Notes: generated from the letters alone by a model not told the origin. A DNA stretch of 23,491 bases from RGIG8775 sp045612185 (GCA_045612185.1 JAZKYO010000052.1:1-23491), one strand, 5' to 3'; positions 1 to 8,011 are shown, counted from the stretch's first letter. Program-made: numbers and translations.

Positions 1-1078
1 TACAAAACAAATTTTAACAGACTATTTACTGAAATATCCTCACTCGGAAATTGAGGATATCTTCAAGTTTCTCTATCAAAGTTCTTTCGGCTGTGAGCAT
101 TTGGTGGGGTCTCTTAACACCGCTATTCAGAGAATAAAAGAAGAAGCCAATACGACAAGCCGAGAAGCCTCTGACGCAATAGAGTCGCTTGACGGCAATT
201 ACAGCAGAGTGCATCTTGGCTGTTTGGGAAAAGGGCTGAGCGCTGAGACACTCGGGCGGCTGTTTTATCTGTCAGCAAAGAAAGAGGAATCGGGGCATCT
301 TGCGTTAAGCGAGAAATTAACCGCGGTGCAATCAATGGCAGAAAACGGCGAGCTTGGATTCCGGCGATCGGATTTTGACAAGGCTTTTGAAAAATGGAAA
401 GCAGATGGATTTCCGCCAATTCATCACTCCGAGCGTTTCAAAAAAGAATACTGCCCGTCGTACAGGGTAATTTCAAATGATTTCACAGGCTTTTTACCGC
501 TGCTTACCGAGCTCGACAAACGGCTTTTGTGCGGCTCGGTAACTCTTGCTATTGAGGGCGGAAGCGCAAGCGGAAAATCTACGCTTGGTAGTATTTTGGA
601 GCAGATTTACGGTTGCGCGCTTTTTCACATGGACGATTTCTTTTTGCGCCCCGAGCAACGGACGCCACAGCGTTTTGCGGAACCGGGCGGAAACGTAGAC
701 AGAGAGCGTTTCCTTGAAGAAGTTCTTGTGCCTCTGAGCAGGGGCGAAAGCATAAGCTACCGACGCTTTGACTGCTCCACGTTCACGCTTCTGCCCCCTA
801 CCGAAGTTACTCCCAAAAAGCTGACCGTAATTGAGGGCGCTTACTCTATGCACCCCGACCTTGCGGGCTTTTACGATCTTTCAGTGTTTTTGGAAATTTC
901 TCCTGACGAGCAGAAAATGCGTATAAAAAAACGGAACTCCGAGGAAATGGCAAACCGCTTTTTTGCCGAGTGGATACCTCTTGAGCACCGTTATTTTGAG
1001 TTTTTTAAAATAAAAGATTCCTGCGATATTCAAATTGATCCAAAAGACTATAAAAACAGCACAAAATGTGAACGATAA
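1..1078 (+). CDS. Uridine kinase-like P-loop kinase with extra N-terminal domain (5' partial)
   Basis: The reading frame is open from base 2 to the TAA at 1076-1078 (358 codons visible), so the true start lies left of the window; the TTG at 101 is only an internal codon. The C-terminal half is a uridine kinase/phosphoribulokinase-like P-loop NTPase: Walker A GGSASGKST (about residues 186-194 of the visible part), HMDDFF about 22 residues later, a PEQRTP...PGGNVDRERF segment and an EGAYS strand. These would bind ATP and a nucleoside or other small hydroxyl acceptor. The first roughly 170 residues form a separate helical domain that ordinary uridine kinases of about 210 residues lack; I recall such long forms in clostridial genomes but cannot assign the domain a job. 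No membrane segment is visible. The gene is followed by its own intergenic promoter, so it is probably not co-transcribed with the LDH2 gene. The fold is sure; the substrate is not. Confidence 0.8.
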   Translation, partial: TKQILTDYLLKYPHSEIEDIFKFLYQSSFGCEHLVGSLNTAIQRIKEEANTTSREASDAIESLDGNYSRVHLGCLGKGLSAETLGRLFYLSAKKEESGHLALSEKLTAVQSMAENGELGFRRSDFDKAFEKWKADGFPPIHHSERFKKEYCPSYRVISNDFTGFLPLLTELDKRLLCGSVTLAIEGGSASGKSTLGSILEQIYGCALFHMDDFFLRPEQRTPQRFAEPGGNVDRERFLEEVLVPLSRGESISYRRFDCSTFTLLPPTEVTPKKLTVIEGAYSMHPDLAGFYDLSVFLEISPDEQKMRIKKRNSEEMANRFFAEWIPLEHRYFEFFKIKDSCDIQIDPKDYKNSTKCER

Positions 1079-1102
1079 GCCCATTACTTAAACGATTATC
1101 TA

Positions 1103-1131
1103 TTGTTTTTTAATTTTAAAGGGTGTATAAT
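1103..1131 (+). promoter_or_regulatory. Sigma-A promoter for the LDH2-isomerase pair
   Basis: TTGTTT at 1103-1108, 17-bp spacer, TATAAT at 1126-1131, ending 27 bases before the chosen ATG at 1159. Its position also argues against the longer reading frame starting with GTG at 1123, whose start would sit on the -10 box. Confidence 0.65.
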
Positions 1132-1158
1132 AAAGAAAAAACATCAAAGGAGAAATTC

Positions 1159-2289
1159 ATGAGCTACATAAGATACAGCGTTGAAACTTTGCGGTCTTTT
1201 TGCGAAACCGCTTTTAAAAAGTTCGGCTTCAGCGCCGAAGAGGCAGGGATAATAACAGACGTTCTGCTTCTCGCTGACATTTACAACATCAAGTCGCACG
1301 GCACTCAAAGGTTGGTGCGCTATCACAAGGCAATAGAAAAAGGTAGCGTTGTGGTGAACGCCAAGCCCGAAATTGTGTTTGAAACCCCGGTTTCTGCGGT
1401 AATTGACGGTCACTCGGGAATGGGACAGCTTATATCGGCATACGCAATGGAGCTTGCCATAAAGAAGGCAAAACAGGTTGGCATGGCGTTTGTTACTGTG
1501 AGAAACTCCAATCACTTTGGAATTGCGGGCTACTACACCAAAATGGCGTGCGATGCGGGTCTTATGGGACTTTGCGTTACCAACTCCGAGTCAATCGCTG
1601 TTCACACCGGCTCAAGGCAGGCAATTCTCGGCTCAAACCCAATAGCTTTCGCTATGCCTGCCGAGCCTGTTCCCTTTTGGTTTGACGCGGCAACATCCGT
1701 CGTTCCCAAGGGCAAGCTTGAGGTATACAACAAAGAAGACAAGCCCCTGCACGACGGCTGGGCGGTTGACGACAGCGGCAAAGAAAGCCACGACGCGGCA
1801 CGCGTGCTTAACTGCATAGACTCACACATGGGCGTTGGCGGCATACTTCCCGTAGGCGGAAGCACCGAGGATTCGGGAAGCCACAAGGGCTACGGCTACG
1901 CAATGATGTGCGAACTTCTCTGCTCTATTACCTCCGGCGGAGCTACCTCAAATCACCACGTTCGCGCACCGGGCGTAGGAGCTGGCACTTGCCACGCGTT
2001 TATTGCCATTGACCCCGCGATTTTCGGAGATCCCGAAGAAATAAAAGCGCATCTTTCGGTATTCTTGCAAGAGCTGAGAGACGCTAAGCGCGTAGACGAA
2101 AGCACGCCTATCTACACTCACGGTGAAAAGGAATCTATTGTAATGAAAGAGATTCTCGAAAAGGGCGTAGAGGTTAACATAAACACCCTTGCCGAAATGA
2201 AGAGTCTTAGTAAGTATCTTGGAATGGACTTTACCGAATATTTCGGTGAAGTTGACACCACTGACACAAAAGCAAGCATATACAACTAA
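1159..2289 (+). CDS. LDH2/malate-L-lactate-ureidoglycolate dehydrogenase family oxidoreductase
   Basis: A 376-residue NAD(P)-dependent 2-hydroxyacid/2-ketoacid oxidoreductase of the Ldh_2 family (relatives: malate/L-sulfolactate dehydrogenase, ureidoglycolate dehydrogenase, 2,3-diketo-L-gulonate reductase). Family hallmarks seen: SHGTQRL (residues 46-52, with the conserved active-site His), NSNHFG (116-121), GSNPIAFA in the middle and GSHKGYGYAMMCELL in the C-terminal half. Length fits the family (about 330-370) with a slightly long C-terminus. The ATG at 1159 was chosen because AAAGGAG stands five bases ahead of it; the GTG at 1123 is in frame but inside the promoter. The next gene, a sugar isomerase/epimerase, begins 14 bases after the stop, so the two likely act in one sugar-acid or keto-sugar route. 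The true substrate cannot be read from sequence. Confidence 0.88.
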   Translation: MSYIRYSVETLRSFCETAFKKFGFSAEEAGIITDVLLLADIYNIKSHGTQRLVRYHKAIEKGSVVVNAKPEIVFETPVSAVIDGHSGMGQLISAYAMELAIKKAKQVGMAFVTVRNSNHFGIAGYYTKMACDAGLMGLCVTNSESIAVHTGSRQAILGSNPIAFAMPAEPVPFWFDAATSVVPKGKLEVYNKEDKPLHDGWAVDDSGKESHDAARVLNCIDSHMGVGGILPVGGSTEDSGSHKGYGYAMMCELLCSITSGGATSNHHVRAPGVGAGTCHAFIAIDPAIFGDPEEIKAHLSVFLQELRDAKRVDESTPIYTHGEKESIVMKEILEKGVEVNINTLAEMKSLSKYLGMDFTEYFGEVDTTDTKASIYN

Positions 2290-2303
2290 AAAGGAGGAGC
2301 GCA

Positions 2304-3227
2304 ATGAAACTCAGCGTACAAACGGGCGGCCTTATTGACGAACTTGGAACAGAAAACTGTTACAAAACCATAGCAGACGTGGGATTTGAAGCAATAGACT
2401 GGAATATTGACCACGCTTTGCGCCCAAAGGACATAAACGCGGGCAACTGCGAGGGAAAATGTATCTTTGAAAAAGACATGGACGAGATAATGGAATACTA
2501 CAAGGACGAGCTTTTTCACATAAAAAAGAACGGACTTGAGATAACTCAGGCGCATGCGCCATTCCCCGCTTACGTTTCCGACAAGCCCGAGGTTCTCGAC
2601 TACATGATAAAAATATACAAGAAAATAATTCTGTTCTGCGACAAGGTAGGCTGTAAAAACCTTGTAATACACGGGTTCACCGCTCCCAGAGAAAGCACTT
2701 ACGAATTCGCAATGGAGGCGGCTGCCATAAACGACAAGCTGTACACCTCGCTTATTCCCGAGCTTTTACAGACCAACGTAACCGTTTGCCTTGAAAATCT
2801 TTTCGGCGGCGGAGGAGCTACCACGGTAGCGGGAATAGGAAGCGAACCCTGCGAAGCAGCGCAGATGGTTGACAAATACAACGCCATAGCCGGCAAGGAA
2901 TGTTTTGGGTTCTGCCTTGATACGGGTCATATGAACCGTCTGCGCCAAGACCCAAGACGCTATATTACGATTATGGGAAAGCGCATTAAGGCGCTTCACA
3001 TTCACGACAACGCCGGCGAGCTTGACCAACACAAAGCCCCCTACACGGGCACTATAAACTGGAAGGCTTTTTACACCGCCCTTAAGGAAATAGGCTACGA
3101 CGGCGACCTTAGCTTTGAAACCTTTAATCAGGTCAGACTTGGCGAAGACGCAGAAGAACTTGTAATTCCTTGGCTTAACGTTATCTGCGCTACGGGCAAG
3201 CTCTTCAGAAGAAAGATTCTTGAATAA
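2304..3227 (+). CDS. Sugar phosphate isomerase/epimerase, xylose isomerase-like TIM barrel
   Basis: A 307-residue AP_endonuc_2/xylose-isomerase-like TIM barrel. The metal and catalytic ligands expected at strand ends are visible: ENLF (E164), CLDTGHM (D206, H209), LHIHDN (H232/H234) and SFETF (E272). Such enzymes epimerise or isomerise keto-sugars through a cis-enediolate on a divalent metal; some relatives are lyases or dehydratases. AAGGAGG lies six bases before the ATG. It is the second gene of a pair with the LDH2 dehydrogenase and ends just before a hairpin terminator. It differs clearly from the other TIM-barrel protein in the window (5171-6016), so the two are not a recent duplication. 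Substrate unknown. Confidence 0.85.
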   Translation: MKLSVQTGGLIDELGTENCYKTIADVGFEAIDWNIDHALRPKDINAGNCEGKCIFEKDMDEIMEYYKDELFHIKKNGLEITQAHAPFPAYVSDKPEVLDYMIKIYKKIILFCDKVGCKNLVIHGFTAPRESTYEFAMEAAAINDKLYTSLIPELLQTNVTVCLENLFGGGGATTVAGIGSEPCEAAQMVDKYNAIAGKECFGFCLDTGHMNRLRQDPRRYITIMGKRIKALHIHDNAGELDQHKAPYTGTINWKAFYTALKEIGYDGDLSFETFNQVRLGEDAEELVIPWLNVICATGKLFRRKILE

Positions 3228-3229
3228 CT

Positions 3230-3256
3230 AAAACGGCTGACACAGTCAGCCGTTTT
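3230..3256. terminator. Hairpin terminator between convergent operons
   Basis: Perfect inverted repeat AAACGGCTGAC / GTCAGCCGTTT with a 3-base loop, T-rich on the plus side and with an A-run on the other, so it can end both the LDH2-isomerase unit and the minus-strand nag operon whose last stop is at 3268. Confidence 0.9.
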
Positions 3257-3267
3257 TTACGTAAAAA

Positions 3268-4410
3268 TCAGTATTTATTACCCCTTGCGAACACCGCTTT
3301 TATATTAACATCCTCGTCAAACACCACGAAATCGGCATCCATGTCGGCTGCTATCGCGCCTTTGTTTTCCAGCCTCATGATTTCGGCGGGGGTCTTGGTT
3401 ATCATTTTTACCGCGTCAAAAAGCGGAATCCCCGCTTCCTTTATTGCGACGCGTACAAGCTTATCCGCCGTAGCTATACTGCCAGCGAAAGCGCTCCTGT
3501 CCACCAGCTTGCAAACTCCGTCCTCTATGATATACTCGGTATTTTGCATAAATCCGTGCTTTTCGTCTGTCCCCGCAAGCGAAAGGCTGTCGGTAACAAG
3601 CGCTATTCTGTCCGCGCCCTTTATTTTGTATATCAGCTGTATAAGCTCGGAAGGTAAGTGCTTTCCGTCGCAAATTATCTCAGCGTAGATGTCGTCGTTA
3701 AGATAAGCGGTCTCTATAACCCCAAGCCGTCTGAAGCCCTGCTCTCTGGTTACGGTTGAGGTACAGGAATACAAGTGCGTAACAAGATTACAGCCGTGTG
3801 CCGCGGCTCGCATCATGTCGGAATAAACAGCATCGGTATGCCCTGCGGAGGCAACTATGCCGTATTCTTTCAGCGTCTTTACGAAAAGCTCGTCTTTATC
3901 GTTTTCGGGGGCATAGGTCCAGCGTGCTATTACCTTGCCAAACTCCGAAATTATCGGCAGATAATCCGAGCGACACGGAGGCTCTATAAAATCGGCGCAC
4001 TGCGCTCCCGACTGTTTTCTTGATAAATAGGGTCCTTCAAGATGCGCGCCTATTACCGTTCCCTTTATTCTCGGGTCGCCCATTGCCTGCTTTACGTTTC
4101 TTACGGCCCGAGCCATTTCAGAAAGAGGAGCGGCAGATATGGTGGGCAAAATTGTCGTAGTTCCGTAACCAAGGTGAAAATTGCACCCCTCAATCACGTC
4201 CTCAACTCCGTCAAAAAACGAAAATCCGTTGCCGCCGTGGGTATGAATATCTATAAATCCCGCGCTGACGTAATATCCGCTTGCGTCATACTCCTCATCA
4301 ACCGCATACTCCGCGGCAGACACCTCGGTTATTCTTTCGCCGTCAAAATAGATATATCCGTCAAAAAGAGAGTTCTCAAGAATAATTTTATCGCTTTTAA
4401 TCCTTTTCAT
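3268..4410 (-). CDS. nagA: N-acetylglucosamine-6-phosphate deacetylase
   Basis: A 380-residue amidohydrolase-superfamily enzyme that removes the acetyl group from GlcNAc-6-phosphate to give glucosamine-6-phosphate and acetate in the cytoplasm. Motifs in order: GFIDIHTHG (51-59), HLEGPYL (123-129, metal-ligand Glu), AGHT (189-192), THLY (211-214), DGKHLP (248-253) and VTDS (272-275, catalytic Asp 274). Length is standard for NagA. It is the last gene of the operon; its ATG follows the nagB stop by only five bases and has no strong Shine-Dalgarno of its own, so translation is probably coupled to nagB. The substrate could be GalNAc-6-P (AgaA-like) rather than GlcNAc-6-P; sequence alone does not separate the two. 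Confidence 0.92.
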   Translation of the reverse strand: MKRIKSDKIILENSLFDGYIYFDGERITEVSAAEYAVDEEYDASGYYVSAGFIDIHTHGGNGFSFFDGVEDVIEGCNFHLGYGTTTILPTISAAPLSEMARAVRNVKQAMGDPRIKGTVIGAHLEGPYLSRKQSGAQCADFIEPPCRSDYLPIISEFGKVIARWTYAPENDKDELFVKTLKEYGIVASAGHTDAVYSDMMRAAAHGCNLVTHLYSCTSTVTREQGFRRLGVIETAYLNDDIYAEIICDGKHLPSELIQLIYKIKGADRIALVTDSLSLAGTDEKHGFMQNTEYIIEDGVCKLVDRSAFAGSIATADKLVRVAIKEAGIPLFDAVKMITKTPAEIMRLENKGAIAADMDADFVVFDEDVNIKAVFARGNKY

Positions 4411-4415
4411 ATCAA

Positions 4416-5174
4416 TTACAGAAGTGAGCTGCTGTCACCGTCAAGATACAGCACCGCGTTTTTGTGACGTCTTAAGACTGTGGCGGGGCAATGCTCGCCT
4501 ATACTTCCGTTAATAGTATCGCGCACCGCGTTTGCCTTGGTTTTTGCGGGAACGATGCAGAAAAGATAATCTCCCGAAAAAAGGGTGGGAACCGTCAGCG
4601 TAATGGCGGTCTTGGGAACATCGTCAAGCTTTGCGAAACAGCCGTCGTTCACCTGCTGATTGCGGCACACCTCGTCAAGCTGCACGGGCTTTACCGCCTT
4701 GCTGTCATTGAAATCGGCAACGGGCGGATCATTGAACGCGATATGTCCGTTTTCGCCTATTCCCATAACCACGATATCGGTGGGGTTATTTTTCAAAAGC
4801 TCCGCATAACGCTCACACTCTTTGTCAGCATCGGGCGCGGAAATATCGATATAGCTTACGCTTTTAAAAGGCGCAATGCCAAAAATATGCTCTTTCAAAA
4901 AGTTTCCAAAGCCCTGGGGCGCATCTGAAGGCAGTCCTATGTACTCGTCCATATGAAAGGCGTTTACTCTTTCCCACGGAATTTCGCTGTCATCGGCAAG
5001 AGAAGCCAGCACCTCGTTTTGAGAGGGGGCGGCGGCAAAAATCATATTTATTGTATCTTTTTTCTTAAGAATATCGAGAATTCGAGCCTTTATATCACTT
5101 GCGGCGGCTTTTCCCATTTCGCTTCTGGTCTCGTAAATATTAACCTTTAAAAGGTCTTTTTCAAAAGTTTTCAT
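4416..5174 (-). CDS. nagB: Glucosamine-6-phosphate deaminase
   Basis: A 252-residue member of the NagB/6-phosphogluconolactonase fold that converts glucosamine-6-phosphate to fructose-6-phosphate and ammonia. Motifs: AFHMDEY (72-78; D76 corresponds to the proton-acceptor Asp72 of E. coli NagB), GIGENGHIAFNDP (138-150; H144 corresponds to His143) and TLTVPTL (192-198). Two positions differ from E. coli: Asn142 stands where E. coli has Asp141, and Asp149 where it has Glu148. The ATG overlaps the stop of the upstream TIM-barrel gene (ATGA, 5171-5174) and AAGGAG sits eight bases before it. Sits directly before nagA in the classical catabolic order. Paralogues acting on galactosamine-6-P (AgaS/AgaI-like) are the main alternative. 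Confidence 0.9.
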   Translation of the reverse strand: MKTFEKDLLKVNIYETRSEMGKAAASDIKARILDILKKKDTINMIFAAAPSQNEVLASLADDSEIPWERVNAFHMDEYIGLPSDAPQGFGNFLKEHIFGIAPFKSVSYIDISAPDADKECERYAELLKNNPTDIVVMGIGENGHIAFNDPPVADFNDSKAVKPVQLDEVCRNQQVNDGCFAKLDDVPKTAITLTVPTLFSGDYLFCIVPAKTKANAVRDTINGSIGEHCPATVLRRHKNAVLYLDGDSSSLL

Positions 5175-6016
5175 ATTGTAAGCTCCTTAAATTTTTTCAC
5201 AGCGTCGCTAAAAGCGCTTTTTTGGTCGTCGTATTTGTAAGGATTGTCAAACCCACGTCCCACAAGTGAGTTAAGCCCCGAAAAAAGCTGAAGATGAGGC
5301 TCAAGCGAAACGAAAAAGCTTTCGCCCGAGTACGCCCTGTGTGCCGCGAGAATCTTTTCTATCTCCGCCTCTCCCTTTCCGGGCGGAACTATTGCCCCTG
5401 CCGAGAGTGCATCCTTGATATGAAAATAAGCGATTTTATCTCTCAACAGCTCATACGCTTCGGGGTAAGGCGACACGCCCTCCAAAACGAAATTTCCCAT
5501 ATCGAACACGCATTTTATCTCTCTCTCAAAATAATCCGCAATCTCGCGGCAACGGCTTGGAATATCTCCGTAAATATTCGCCTCGTTTTCGTGGCAAAGC
5601 GTTACCCCGCACTTACGTGCAAGGTCAACCAATCTCTCAAGCGCGGCAAAAACGCCGTCCCTCATATCCGTAATTCTTTTTCCTGCAGGTGCGTAAAAGC
5701 TGAATATACGGACGAATTTAGTCTCCATAATGTTGGCGATTTCAAAAATTCTGTCAGCCGTCTTAAGATGTGCTTCCATGTCGCCGTCAAGTGCTATTTT
5801 GCCGAGAGGAGAGCCTATTGCGGAAACGCCAATGCCAAAGCTATCAAGCTTTTTCTTGGCTTCCTTAGCCTCGTTCACGGTCATTGCCGACACGTTTTTA
5901 CCGTCAGCGTGACGAAGCTCTATATACTTTATTCCAAAGCCGCACATTCCCTCAAGTTGCTCTTCAAAAGAGGTGGCGTATTCGTCGGAAAATGCCGAAA
6001 GAATAATGTTTTTCAT
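5171..6016 (-). CDS. Sugar phosphate isomerase/epimerase, xylose isomerase-like TIM barrel
   Basis: A 281-residue AP_endonuc_2-type TIM barrel. Likely metal/acid-base residues: HENEAN (E143 or E145), FDMGNF (D172), FHIKDA (H199) and SLEPH (E239), spaced as in hydroxypyruvate isomerase/inosose dehydratase/epimerase relatives. Cytoplasmic, no signal peptide. AAGGAG about six bases before the ATG overlaps the stop of the preceding oxidoreductase gene, and its own stop overlaps the nagB start by four bases, so it is firmly inside the operon. Gfo/Idh/MocA oxidoreductases paired with this fold occur in inositol catabolism and in oxidative deglycosylation (DgpA with DgpB/C type), which makes a keto-sugar intermediate plausible. 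The exact reaction cannot be assigned. Confidence 0.85.
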   Translation of the reverse strand: MKNIILSAFSDEYATSFEEQLEGMCGFGIKYIELRHADGKNVSAMTVNEAKEAKKKLDSFGIGVSAIGSPLGKIALDGDMEAHLKTADRIFEIANIMETKFVRIFSFYAPAGKRITDMRDGVFAALERLVDLARKCGVTLCHENEANIYGDIPSRCREIADYFEREIKCVFDMGNFVLEGVSPYPEAYELLRDKIAYFHIKDALSAGAIVPPGKGEAEIEKILAAHRAYSGESFFVSLEPHLQLFSGLNSLVGRGFDNPYKYDDQKSAFSDAVKKFKELTI

Positions 6017-6025
6017 ACAAGCTCC

Positions 6026-6895
6026 TTAGATTTCGTATTTGCTCACAAGCTCTTCCTTGCCACTTGAAAGCGAGCGTTCTATGGCGTTCATAATGAACAC
6101 GGGAGAAATAAATTCCTCATAGGTTATGCCTTGGCTATTGCCCTCAAGCAAGCCGTAAAACTCTTTGAACTCAAGGTAAAACCAATCGTTTGTTGAAGGA
6201 ATCTCGGCGCCTTTAGCTATCTTTTGCGCCATACGTGCGGCGTAATATACGTAGCTACCGTCGGTAAAAAGGCCCACACAGTCGTAGTTCTCGTAGTGGA
6301 AAAGCACGTGTATCTGCTTGCCGTTTTGCTTTGCGCTTACGGAAATCGGAAATCTGCCGAATATCTCACAAACTATCTCAACAAGGTGCTGGGCGTAAAA
6401 ATAGAATCCGCCGTAAATATTCTCGCTTTGGTAGGGCGCGCGGACGTAACCGCCAAGCGTTTTGCCCCCAAGCTCGTTTTTGGCGTCCTCTTTAAGCTCT
6501 GCCACAAATCTGTCAAGCTTAAGCGATGAGCCACCCGATATGCGGATATCCCTTTCTTTGAGTTTTTTCATAAACTCCACTGCCTCGGCTTCTTTTACCG
6601 TTATAGGCTTATCTATAAACATAGGAATGCCGCTTTCAATATAGGGCTTTGCGTACTTATAGTGATTATCTCCGTGGCGAGCGGTAATTATAAGTCCGTC
6701 AATATCGCCCACTGCGTCGGTATAATTTTCCATTACGGGTACGCCAAAGGTTTCATTAAGCTTCTCCGCAGCGGGCAAGTCGTCGCTGTAAACGCCTACA
6801 ACCTCAACGTCCTTGAACTCGTCGCGCTCATTTATAAATTTAAGAAAGTTATTCGCGTGGGAGTTTTCACAACCGAGAATTGCAATTCTTTTCAT
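6026..6895 (-). CDS. Gfo/Idh/MocA family oxidoreductase (short form)
   Basis: A 289-residue NAD(P)-dependent sugar oxidoreductase-like protein. The N-terminal Rossmann fold begins RIAILGCENSHA, where the usual GxGxxG glycine loop is altered to GCENSH. The usual EKP motif is FIDKP (about residues 93-97) and keeps the lysine. In the C-terminal half the usual D-x-x-x-H pair is represented only by YAQHLVEI; the Asp is replaced. Length is short for the family (about 330-380). It starts 12 bases after the stop of the longer Gfo/Idh/MocA gene with AAAGGAG ahead of the ATG. The unusual nucleotide loop means it might be a divergent enzyme or a partner subunit rather than a standard dehydrogenase. Confidence 0.85.
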   Translation of the reverse strand: MKRIAILGCENSHANNFLKFINERDEFKDVEVVGVYSDDLPAAEKLNETFGVPVMENYTDAVGDIDGLIITARHGDNHYKYAKPYIESGIPMFIDKPITVKEAEAVEFMKKLKERDIRISGGSSLKLDRFVAELKEDAKNELGGKTLGGYVRAPYQSENIYGGFYFYAQHLVEIVCEIFGRFPISVSAKQNGKQIHVLFHYENYDCVGLFTDGSYVYYAARMAQKIAKGAEIPSTNDWFYLEFKEFYGLLEGNSQGITYEEFISPVFIMNAIERSLSSGKEELVSKYEI

Positions 6896-6907
6896 ATAAT
6901 TTCTCCT

Positions 6908-7978
6908 TTAATACTTAAGCGGAAGCGGATTTTCAGCGTGAACCGCCTCTATAACGCCGATAATATCCGCCGCCATTTCGGGGGTTACGGTCATGGGGGT
7001 GCCGTCAACTATTCTGTCGTAAAGTTGCTTGTAGAGCGTTGCGGTTCCCACGTCAAAGGCGTTACCGTCAAATTTTTCGCCCTCAACGTGCTTTACAAGC
7101 TTTTCGGTGCAGTAAATGGGATTACCCTCTCCGTCCTTGATAAAGCTATCTGTTACGGGACGCTCGGGGTTTTCACCGTCCTTAATATAGGTCACTTCGT
7201 ATGACGAGGGGTTAGCCTTAAAAGTACCCTTTGTACCCTGAATTTTAAGAGTAGGGGCGGCATAAGCGTCCATAGAGCTTATCTCGATATCAACAAGGGG
7301 CTTACCCAGAGCGGAAAGAAGTATTTTTGAATAGTCGTCAGCGTCTCCGCTTGTAAGCGCGGTATCAAGCCTGCTGTAAAGCACCTTGGCGTTTTTATCA
7401 AAGTCAAGAAAACCAAGCGCCATGCCTATGGGGTGAGGTCCTGTGTTGTAGGTGCTTCCCGCGCATTTCTTCTGGAGTGTCTGCCAATCCCAACGGCGTG
7501 AAAAACCGCTGTAAGTAATATCAATCTGCTTTACCTCACCTATCTTGCCCGATGCTATAAGCTCTTTGGCAAATACATAGAAAGGCGCAAAGAAGGTCTG
7601 TTGGAAAACCGCTAACACAACGCCATTGTCGCGTGCGAGCTTTATCAACTCCTCGCACTCGTAACGCGAGCGCCCGAAGGGCTTTTCCACAAGCACGTTT
7701 TTGCCGTGGAGAATAAGGTCTTTCGTAATAGAATAGTGCATTTCGGAATAAGTAGAGTTTACCACAAGGTCGATATCGTCTAACGTGAAAAGCTCCTTGT
7801 AGTCCGCAAAAGTTTTGCACCCAGGGAATATCTCCTCCGCCACACCGCGGCGAAACTCGTCAGCGTCAACCACATACTTTACGTTATAGTAAAGATTTCT
7901 TTCACTGCGGTAGTATTTTCCGTGGATATCCTTACCACTTCTGCCCTGACCTATGATGGCAATATTCAACTTTTTCAT
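6908..7978 (-). CDS. Gfo/Idh/MocA family oxidoreductase (full length)
   Basis: A 356-residue NAD(P)-dependent sugar dehydrogenase/epimerase-type enzyme. The N-terminal Rossmann loop IIGQGRSGKDIHG and the VEKPFG motif (about residues 97-102) are typical of the family; TYNTGPHPIG supplies the conserved active-site His region, with Gly-Pro in place of the more common Asp. First gene of the five-gene minus-strand operon, with AGGAGG nine bases before the ATG and the AraC-family regulator divergent from it. Relatives oxidise inositols, glucose or glycosides at C1-C3. In this context it may oxidise an amino-sugar glycoside or free hexosamine, which is inference. Confidence 0.9.
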   Translation of the reverse strand: MKKLNIAIIGQGRSGKDIHGKYYRSERNLYYNVKYVVDADEFRRGVAEEIFPGCKTFADYKELFTLDDIDLVVNSTYSEMHYSITKDLILHGKNVLVEKPFGRSRYECEELIKLARDNGVVLAVFQQTFFAPFYVFAKELIASGKIGEVKQIDITYSGFSRRWDWQTLQKKCAGSTYNTGPHPIGMALGFLDFDKNAKVLYSRLDTALTSGDADDYSKILLSALGKPLVDIEISSMDAYAAPTLKIQGTKGTFKANPSSYEVTYIKDGENPERPVTDSFIKDGEGNPIYCTEKLVKHVEGEKFDGNAFDVGTATLYKQLYDRIVDGTPMTVTPEMAADIIGVIEAVHAENPLPLKY

Positions 7979-8011
7979 ATAAACAGTCCTCCTACTTTAA
8001 TTTCTACGTTA

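Noticed and set aside
1123..1158. Upstream GTG extension of the LDH2 gene
   Set aside because: It would start on the -10 box of the promoter, while ATG at 1159 has AAAGGAG at good spacing.
5294..6067. A 257-codon open frame on the plus strand
   Set aside because: Antisense to the TIM-barrel gene whose motifs and operon overlaps are clear; the translated product has no family features.
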